Shown: positions 57,985 to 64,000 of the stretch, piece after piece
Position numbering within the stretch: position 1 is the first letter of the stretch
How the letters are laid out: every line of letters begins with the position of its first letter
Assembly: GCF_000691525.1 (NCBI RefSeq)
Contig: NZ_JMDW01000005.1
Coordinates: 186,001-250,000, forward strand
DNA length: 64,000 nt
From: Mycolicibacterium neoaurum ATCC 25795
GTDB lineage: Bacteria > Actinomycetota > Actinomycetes > Mycobacteriales > Mycobacteriaceae
Direction of reading: 5' to 3'
The notes under the pieces: generated by a model
Told to the model about the DNA's origin: nothing
What the model saw: only the letters and a program-made list of their open reading frames with translations
The model's database searches: none
Position numbers and translations under genes: made by a program

Positions 57985-58427
57985 TCAGCCACTCCGATAT
58001 CTTCGTTCCACAGTTCCGGCCGGGCGGCGATGAACTCCGCCATCATCGACACGCACCGCTCGTCTTCGAGCAGCGTCACCTGCACGCCGTTCTCGGCAAG
58101 CCAGTCATGCCCGCCGGAAAAGGTCTTGGCCTCCCCGATGACCACCGCGCCGATGTTGAACTGACGCACCAGACCGCTGCAGTACCAGCAGGGCGAGAGC
58201 GTCGTCACCATCACCGTGGACCGGTAGTCGCGCTGCCGCCCGGCATTGCGGAAGGCATCGGTCTCGCCGTGCACCGACGGGTCGTCGTTCTGTACGCGCC
58301 GGTTGTGTCCGCTGCCGAGCAACACACCGTCCCGGGTGAACAGGGCCGCGCCGATCGGGATTCCACCCTCGGCCAATCCTTTTCGGGCCTCCTCGACGGC
58401 AACGTCGAGCATCGCCTCCGGGGTCAC
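57981..58427 (-). CDS. Cytosine-deaminase-like nucleoside/base deaminase (Fcy1-type)
   Basis: A 148-residue zinc deaminase with HGE (His53, Glu55) and PCWYC (Cys80, Cys83). The stretch from TLSPC to GEAKTFSGGHDWLAENGVQVTLLEDERC resembles yeast Fcy1 cytosine deaminase more than bacterial CodA or guanine deaminases. The GTG start shares GTGA with the permease stop. In this context it should act on cytosine or a methylated or modified pyrimidine; other bases are possible. Confidence 0.85.
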   Translation of the reverse strand: MTPEAMLDVAVEEARKGLAEGGIPIGAALFTRDGVLLGSGHNRRVQNDDPSVHGETDAFRNAGRQRDYRSTVMVTTLSPCWYCSGLVRQFNIGAVVIGEAKTFSGGHDWLAENGVQVTLLEDERCVSMMAEFIAARPELWNEDIGVAE

Positions 58428-59821
58428 GCAGGCACCCGCTCGGCGGCGATCTTGGCACGGCACAGCACGAGATAGCTGCCCGCGGCCAGCAGGAAGCCCA
58501 CGAAGAAGCCGATATCACCCAGATCGGGCACCGCCCGAACGACAAACCCCACGAACAACTCCTGATTGCAGAACAGCAGGAACGAGACCACCAGACCGAT
58601 CAGGAATGACAGTAGCCCCGGCCAATTCGAATAGGAGTGGTCATAGAGGAATCCGTCCACCCGCTGCCCGCGGCGCAGGTACTGATCGGCGAACACCACC
58701 CCGAGCCAGGGACCCACCCAGTAGGCGATGAGCAACAGGAAGGCCTCATAACTTGCCGCGGCATCGGCCAATGCCCACCAGGCCACCAGAAAGCCCGCGA
58801 TGCCGAAGAAGACCGTCGCCGTCGCCCGGGCGATATGCGCCGGCAGTTTCACACCGGTGGTGACGAAGGCCATCCCGGCCGAGTAGACGTTGATGGCGTT
58901 GGCGGCCACGGCACCGATCGCGATGGCCAGCAGGGTGGCGGCGGCCAGCGCACCGGGCAGCGAACTGGTGAAGACATCGGCCGGATTGTCCGAACTCGCG
59001 TTGGTGATGATGGTGACCGACGCCGCGCCGACGATCGCCAGCACCGAACTGGCCAGGAACAGCCCGCCGGCGGCGAAGAGGCCGGTGCGCGCCGGTGACA
59101 CGGTGCTGGGCAGGTAGCGGCTGAAATCGGCGGCATAGGGCGTCCAGCCGGCCACGTAGCCGAAGGTGGCACCCACCGTCAGCAGGAAGCCGCCGACCCC
59201 ACCGACGCCGCCCTCGACAGCGGGCGCGCCCAGGTCGGCCTTGCTCATGATGACCACCGCGGTGATCGCGAAGATGACCGCCAGCACCGGGAACGCCCAC
59301 CGTTCGAAGGCCTGTACCAGGTTGTGTCCGAAGAAGGCCAGCGCGGTCTGCACGATGACCACCAGAACCAGCGCCCACACGGGGGCGATGCCGAACAGCG
59401 TCGCCAACGCGAAGGCCGCGCTGATGCTGTTCGTCGCGAACCAGCCGACGCCCGCGGTGATCGCCATCAGCGTCGACGGCACCGCGTTGCCTCGGTATCC
59501 GAAGGACAACCGGCCGATGACCATCTGCGGCACCCCGAGTTGCGGGCCGCGCGCGGACAGGAAGGAGTGCGCCGCCGCGCCGAGGCCGGCGCCGATGACG
59601 ATGCCCGCGACCGCCTGCCAGAACGTCATGCCGAAGTAGGAGACCGCCAGCACGCCCAGGAAGATGGTGGCGAATTCCAGATTCGGCGACGCCCAGGTCC
59701 ACAGCAGCTGACTGGGCCTGCCATGGCGATCGGCCTCTGCGATGAACTCGTTACCACCGGGTTCGACCGCGACGATCCGGTCCCGGTAGCTACCGTCGGT
59801 GGTGGGTTCGGCCGCTGTCAT
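58424..59821 (-). CDS. NCS1-family cytosine/purine permease
   Basis: A 465-residue NCS1 transporter (CodB-like) with 12 predicted helices. The helix 1 block SYFGMTFWQAVAGIVIGAGLGAAAHSF and GWTPYAADFSRYLP (helix 6) are typical. It imports a nucleobase in symport with Na+ or H+. ATG 59821 is preferred; an extension to 59935 is not family-like. It is the first gene of a three-gene operon with overlaps throughout. Confidence 0.9.
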   Translation of the reverse strand: MTAAEPTTDGSYRDRIVAVEPGGNEFIAEADRHGRPSQLLWTWASPNLEFATIFLGVLAVSYFGMTFWQAVAGIVIGAGLGAAAHSFLSARGPQLGVPQMVIGRLSFGYRGNAVPSTLMAITAGVGWFATNSISAAFALATLFGIAPVWALVLVVIVQTALAFFGHNLVQAFERWAFPVLAVIFAITAVVIMSKADLGAPAVEGGVGGVGGFLLTVGATFGYVAGWTPYAADFSRYLPSTVSPARTGLFAAGGLFLASSVLAIVGAASVTIITNASSDNPADVFTSSLPGALAAATLLAIAIGAVAANAINVYSAGMAFVTTGVKLPAHIARATATVFFGIAGFLVAWWALADAAASYEAFLLLIAYWVGPWLGVVFADQYLRRGQRVDGFLYDHSYSNWPGLLSFLIGLVVSFLLFCNQELFVGFVVRAVPDLGDIGFFVGFLLAAGSYLVLCRAKIAAERVPA

Positions 59822-60021
59822 TCTGTGCACTTTGACGGCCCGGCCACCGGCGTGCAACCGGAACAACGGAATCTCACACCTACGAATTTCGTTGCCGGAC
59901 ACCTGCCGGACACCCGCGCGCCAACGCGTGTACACCGGCTAATGCGCTGTTGGACAGGCTTTCTGGTGAAAACGTGAGCGCGTTAGATTGACCTTCGCAA
60001 TCGGCAGAGATGGAGACTGGC

Positions 60022-61383
60022 ATGGGCAGCACCACCGCGACCGCACTACGCTCGGCGATCGCGAAACGGGATGTGGCCGCCTGGCTCAGATCGGTCAAGG
60101 ACCCGGCCGAACGCACCCATCAGCTCGCCAAGTGCAGCGCCGAGGACCTACAGGCCCTCGGCCCGCTGCTCGACTCCGACGGCGCCACCGAGCTGTTCGA
60201 GTCGATCGACGACGAATTGTCGGCCTATGTGTTGGCCGCGATGGCCGCGACCGATGCCGCCGCGCTGGTGGACGCGCTCGACCTCGACCATGCCGCCGAC
60301 GTGCTGCGCGATATGAAGGACGCACCGCGCGAGCAGGTCCTGTCGGTGCTGCCCCAGATCCGCGCCGACGTGCTGTGCGGGCTGCTGAGCTGGCCGCCCG
60401 ATTCGGTGGCCGCACACATGGTGCCCGAGGCGCTGACCGTCCGCCCCGACATGACGGTCGGCGAGGCCGTCGCCTCGATTCGCGGCGATGCCGCAACGCT
60501 GCGCAGCGACTCTCGTACCGGTGCCTATGTCTACGTCACCGACGACGGCAACCGCCTGCTCGGCGTCGTCGCGTTCCGCGATCTCGTGCTCTGCGACACA
60601 CGGGACACGGTCGCGGCGCTGACCAACCGCGATGTGCTGTCGGTATCGCCACTGACCGATGCCGAGGAGGCCGCCCAAGCCCTGGTGGACTACAACCTGG
60701 TCGCGGTGCCGGTGGTCGATGCCGACAACCGGCTGCTCGGCATCCTCACCGAGAACACCGCCAACGACATCACCGCCGAGGAGGCCACCGAGGACGCCGA
60801 ACGCCAGGGTGGGTCGGAACCGCTGGAGGTGCCCTACCTGCGGGCCTCGCCATGGCTGCTGTGGCGCAAGCGGATCGGCTGGCTGCTGCTGTTGTTCATC
60901 GCCGAGGCCTATACCGGCACGGTGCTACGGCATTTCGAGGAGGAGATGGAGGCCGTCGTCGCACTGGCCTTCTTCATCCCGCTGTTGATCGGCACCGGCG
61001 GCAACACCGGAACGCAGATCACGACGACACTCGTGCGGGCGATGGCCACCGGTCAGGTGCGACTGCGTGACGTCCCGGCGATCCTGGCCAAGGAGATGTC
61101 GACCGGCATGATGATCGCGGCCACCATGGCGCTGGCCGCGCTGATCCGGTCCTGGACCCTCGGGGTCGGGCCGGAGATCACCTTGACGGTGACTCTGACC
61201 GTGGCCGCGATCGTGCTGTGGTCGTCATTCGTGGCCTCGATACTGCCGCCGGTGCTCAAGAAGTGCCGCATCGATCCGGCGGTGGTGTCGGCGCCGATGA
61301 TCGCGACCATCGTCGACGGCACCGGGCTGATCATCTACTTCATGATCGCCCACGCCACGCTGTCACAACTGCAGGGGTTGTAG
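60022..61383 (+). CDS. mgtE: MgtE-family magnesium transporter
   Basis: A 453-residue Mg2+ channel: a cytosolic helical N-domain (about 20-130), two CBS domains (about 130-255) and five membrane helices (about 290-450). The pore signature is FIPLLIGTGGNTGTQITTT. The channel senses cytosolic Mg2+ through the N and CBS domains. ATG 60022 has GGAG six bases upstream; ATG 60010, four codons earlier, is an alternative. Confidence 0.94.
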   Translation: MGSTTATALRSAIAKRDVAAWLRSVKDPAERTHQLAKCSAEDLQALGPLLDSDGATELFESIDDELSAYVLAAMAATDAAALVDALDLDHAADVLRDMKDAPREQVLSVLPQIRADVLCGLLSWPPDSVAAHMVPEALTVRPDMTVGEAVASIRGDAATLRSDSRTGAYVYVTDDGNRLLGVVAFRDLVLCDTRDTVAALTNRDVLSVSPLTDAEEAAQALVDYNLVAVPVVDADNRLLGILTENTANDITAEEATEDAERQGGSEPLEVPYLRASPWLLWRKRIGWLLLLFIAEAYTGTVLRHFEEEMEAVVALAFFIPLLIGTGGNTGTQITTTLVRAMATGQVRLRDVPAILAKEMSTGMMIAATMALAALIRSWTLGVGPEITLTVTLTVAAIVLWSSFVASILPPVLKKCRIDPAVVSAPMIATIVDGTGLIIYFMIAHATLSQLQGL

Positions 61384-61424
61384 GTTCATCCCCCGAGTCG
61401 CTTCGCTCCTGCCCGCCGGCGCGG

Positions 61425-62033
61425 TCAGTCGAACTCGGGCGACTCGTGGCGGGTGCGCTTGAGTTCGAAGAAGTGCGGATAGGACGCGAAGATCACCGAG
61501 GCGTCCCACAGCTTCCCGGCCTCCTCGCCGCGCGGGATGCGCGAGAGCACCGGACCGAAGAACGCGACGCCGTTGACGTGGATGGTCGGCGTGCCGACAT
61601 CGTCACCGACCGCGTCCATGCCCTCGTGGTGGCTCTTGCGCAGCGCCTCGTCGTAGGAGTCGGTGGTGGCCGCCTCGGCGAGTTCGGCGGGCAAGCCGGC
61701 CTGCGCCAAGGACTTCGCGATCACGTCGTCGAAATCTTTGTTGCCCTCGTTGTGGATCAGCGTGCCCATCGCGGTGTAGAGCGGGGACAGCACCTCCGGA
61801 CCGTGGGCCTGTTCGGCCGCGATCGCCACCCGCACCGGGCCCCAGGCCTTCTTCATCATCTCCTGGTACTCCTCGGGCAGATCCCGGCCCTCGTTGAGCA
61901 CCGCAAGGCTCATCACGTGGAAGTTGACCTCGATATCGCGGACCTTCTGGACCTCGAGAATCCAACGCGAGGTGATCCAGCACCACGGGCACAGCGGGTC
62001 GAACCAGAATCCGGCGACATCTTTCTGGGCCAT
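61425..62033 (-). CDS. Mycothiol-dependent nitroreductase (DsbA-like, Rv2466c-type)
   Basis: A 202-residue thioredoxin-fold protein with active site CPWC (Cys15, Cys18) in [14 protein letters not shown], corresponding to M. tuberculosis Rv2466c, a mycothiol-linked reductase that activates some nitro prodrugs. ATG 62033 ([12 protein letters not shown]) is the family start. A SigH-type promoter lies upstream, fitting thiol-stress induction. Divergent from pepN, as in M. tuberculosis. Confidence 0.92.
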   Translation of the reverse strand: MAQKDVAGFWFDPLCPWCWITSRWILEVQKVRDIEVNFHVMSLAVLNEGRDLPEEYQEMMKKAWGPVRVAIAAEQAHGPEVLSPLYTAMGTLIHNEGNKDFDDVIAKSLAQAGLPAELAEAATTDSYDEALRKSHHEGMDAVGDDVGTPTIHVNGVAFFGPVLSRIPRGEEAGKLWDASVIFASYPHFFELKRTRHESPEFD

Positions 62034-62080
62034 ACAGATCGATCCTCTCGATTGCGACGGAGTCCTCTTCTCGACGACAC

Positions 62081-62107
62081 AACTCTTGCCGCCCGGCATA
62101 TGTTCCC
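62081..62107 (-). promoter_or_regulatory. SigH-type promoter of the nitroreductase gene
   Basis: On the minus strand, GGGAACA (62107-62101), 17 bases, then GTT (62083-62081) match the SigH consensus GGGAAYA-N16-18-GTT. It lies about 48 bases upstream of the start. The M. tuberculosis gene is in the SigH regulon (from memory). Confidence 0.65.
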
Positions 62108-62146
62108 GCCAGGGGTCCAGGTCGGTCGACGTACTAAGTTGGTTCC

Positions 62147-64000
62147 GTGGCTCTCCCCAATCTGACTCGCGACCAGGCCGCCGAGCGCGCCGCCCTGGTG
62201 ACCGTGGACAACTACCGCATCGATCTGGATCTCACCTCCTCCAGCGAGAAGACCTTCGGGTCGAGGACCACCGTGACGTTCTCGGCGCTGGCCGGTGCGG
62301 ACACCTATATCGACCTGGCCGCGGCCACCGTGCACAGTGCGACCCTCAACGGCCATGCCATCGACGTCTCCGGGTATGACGAAGCACGCGGTATCGCCCT
62401 GACCGGACTGGCCGAGCACAACGAACTCGTGATCGACGCCGACTGCCTGTACTCCAACACCGGAGAAGGTCTGCACCGGTTCGTCGACCCCGTCGACAAC
62501 GAGGTGTACCTGTACTCGCAGTTCGAGACCGCCGATGCCAAACGGATGTTCGCCTGCTTCGACCAGCCCGACCTGAAAGCCACCTTCGACGTGACGGTCA
62601 AGGCTCCGGAGCACTGGCAGGTGATCTCCAACGGCGCCACCGACTCGGTGGACAACGGCGTGCACACCTTCGTCACCACCCCGAAGATGAGCACCTACCT
62701 GGTCGCGCTGATCGCCGGGCCGTACGCCCGCTGGGACGATGTCTACACCGATGACCACGGGGACATCCCGTTGGGCATCTTCTGCCGCGCCTCGCTGGCC
62801 GAGTTCATGGACGCCGATCGGTTGTTCACCGAGACCAAGCAGGGCTTCGGGTTCTACCACCGCAACTTCGGTGAGCCCTACGCGTTCGGCAAGTACGACC
62901 AGCTGTTCGTCCCGGAATTCAACGCGGGCGCGATGGAGAACGCCGGCGCAGTGACCTTCCTGGAGGACTACGTCTTCCGGTCCAAGGTCACCCGATACAG
63001 CTACGAGCGCCGCGCCGAGACCGTGCTGCACGAGATGGCGCACATGTGGTTCGGCGATCTGGTCACCATGGCGTGGTGGGATGACCTGTGGCTCAACGAA
63101 TCCTTCGCCACCTTCGCCTCGGTGCTCTGCCAGGCCGAGGCCACCGAGTACACCCAGGCCTGGACGACGTTCGCCAACGTCGAGAAGTCCTGGGCCTACC
63201 GCCAGGACCAGCTGCCGTCCACCCACCCGGTGGCCGCCGACATCCCGGACCTGCACGCGGTCGAGGTCAACTTCGACGGCATCACCTACGCCAAGGGCGC
63301 CAGCGTGCTCAAGCAGCTGGTGGCATATGTCGGCCTCGAAGCCTTTCTCGCCGGTCTGCGCGACTACTTCCGCGACCACAAGTTCGGCAACGCCACCTTC
63401 GGCGATCTGCTTGGCGCCCTTGAGAAGTCATCGGGCCGCGACTTGAGCGGCTGGGGCCGCCAGTGGCTCAAGACCACCGGTCTGAACACCCTGCGCGCCA
63501 GCTTCGATGTCGACGACGACGGTGCGTTCACCCGATTCGCGGTGCACCAGTCCGGTGCCGCACCCGGTGCCGGTGAGACCCGCGTGCACCGGCTGGCCGT
63601 CGGCATCTACGACGAGGATGATTCGGGCAAGCTCGTCCGGGTACACCGCGAGGAACTCGACGTCGAGGGCCCGTCCACCGACGTCCCCGGGTTGATCGGC
63701 GTCGGGCGCGGCAAGTTCATCCTCGTCAACGACGATGACCTGACCTACTGCTCGCTGCGGCTGGACCCGGCATCCCTGCAGACGCTGCTGAACCGCATCG
63801 CCGATATCGCCGAGCCGCTCCCCCGCACGCTGGCCTGGTCGGCGGCCTGGGAGATGACCCGCGAGGCCGAGCTGAAGGCCCGCGATTTCGTGACGCTGGT
63901 GATCGCCGGCGTGCACGCCGAGACCGAGGTCGGCGTGGCGCAGCGTCTGCTGATGCAGGCGCAGACCGCGCTGGGCTCCTACGCCGATCCGGAGTGGGCC
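62147..64000 (+). CDS. pepN: Aminopeptidase N (partial, runs off the window)
   Basis: The first 618 codons of an M1-family zinc aminopeptidase; the C-terminal helical domain continues outside the window. The substrate-anchoring GAMEN (261-265), the zinc site HEMAH (295-299) and Glu318 (LNESFA) are complete. It trims N-terminal residues from peptides in the cytosol, downstream of Clp. GTG 62147 ([15 protein letters not shown]) is the start. TAAGTT ends six bases before it, so the mRNA may be leaderless. It corresponds to Rv2467. Confidence 0.95.
   Translation, partial: MALPNLTRDQAAERAALVTVDNYRIDLDLTSSSEKTFGSRTTVTFSALAGADTYIDLAAATVHSATLNGHAIDVSGYDEARGIALTGLAEHNELVIDADCLYSNTGEGLHRFVDPVDNEVYLYSQFETADAKRMFACFDQPDLKATFDVTVKAPEHWQVISNGATDSVDNGVHTFVTTPKMSTYLVALIAGPYARWDDVYTDDHGDIPLGIFCRASLAEFMDADRLFTETKQGFGFYHRNFGEPYAFGKYDQLFVPEFNAGAMENAGAVTFLEDYVFRSKVTRYSYERRAETVLHEMAHMWFGDLVTMAWWDDLWLNESFATFASVLCQAEATEYTQAWTTFANVEKSWAYRQDQLPSTHPVAADIPDLHAVEVNFDGITYAKGASVLKQLVAYVGLEAFLAGLRDYFRDHKFGNATFGDLLGALEKSSGRDLSGWGRQWLKTTGLNTLRASFDVDDDGAFTRFAVHQSGAAPGAGETRVHRLAVGIYDEDDSGKLVRVHREELDVEGPSTDVPGLIGVGRGKFILVNDDDLTYCSLRLDPASLQTLLNRIADIAEPLPRTLAWSAAWEMTREAELKARDFVTLVIAGVHAETEVGVAQRLLMQAQTALGSYADPEWA

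Overview
The window is high-GC, gene-dense DNA from a fast-growing mycobacterium (Mycolicibacterium type). Four things point there: Rpf, KorAB, ClpP1P2 and mycothiol-linked families; DUF732 and DUF4233 proteins; frequent GTG/TTG starts; and a backbone that matches, from memory, the M. tuberculosis order Rv2444c-Rv2467 (rne, ndk, DUF4233, folC, valS, enoyl reductase, rpfE, mobA, korBA, clpX, clpP2, clpP1, tig, nei, rpiB, Rv2466c, pepN). Several accessory blocks absent from the compact M. tuberculosis order are inserted into that backbone.

Layout. 1-10070 (minus strand): rne N-terminus, then valS-folC-DUF4233-ndk, then a lipoprotein/S9 peptidase/enoyl-reductase group. 10270-15603: amine block with a divergent Amt channel plus a one-helix partner, a three-gene dimethylamine-monooxygenase-type operon (DmmA-like, PDR-type reductase, HODM haem subunit), and an FAD monooxygenase. 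15620-16665: two tandem rpf genes, the second with a hairpin-rich leader, followed by about 1 kb without a gene. 17704-21287: korA-korB-mobA. 21598-34914: inositol block with PfkB kinase, LacI regulator, iolG-iolE, a ribose/inositol-type ABC importer, a GntR regulator (iolR-like) and iolC-aldolase-iolB-iolD. 35001-37178: type III glutamine synthetase. 37375-38997: DUF222/HNH protein. 38999-43159: LysR, FdhF/YdeP molybdoenzyme and fdhD. 43223-48113: clpX, a collagen-like secreted protein, clpP2-clpP1 and tig; then tRNA-Pro and tRNA-Gly. 48503-54276: lipoprotein, serine hydrolase, DUF1542-like protein, Cmx-type efflux pump and CPA1 antiporter. 54320-64000: nei, rpiB, a TetR/SDR pair with two operators, the operon NCS1 permease - cytosine-deaminase-like - 2OG-oxygenase-like, mgtE, mycothiol-dependent nitroreductase and the start of pepN.

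How it works together. The inositol block encodes uptake and the steps from myo-inositol to the aldolase, but iolA is absent from the window. Two promoters on either side of the GntR gene share a nearly identical operator/-35 module, which ties the importer and the iolC operon to one regulator. The amine block could oxidise secondary amines and handle the released ammonium or amines. mobA and fdhD supply molybdenum cofactor functions for the FdhF-type enzyme. No prophage, IS element or CRISPR array was seen.
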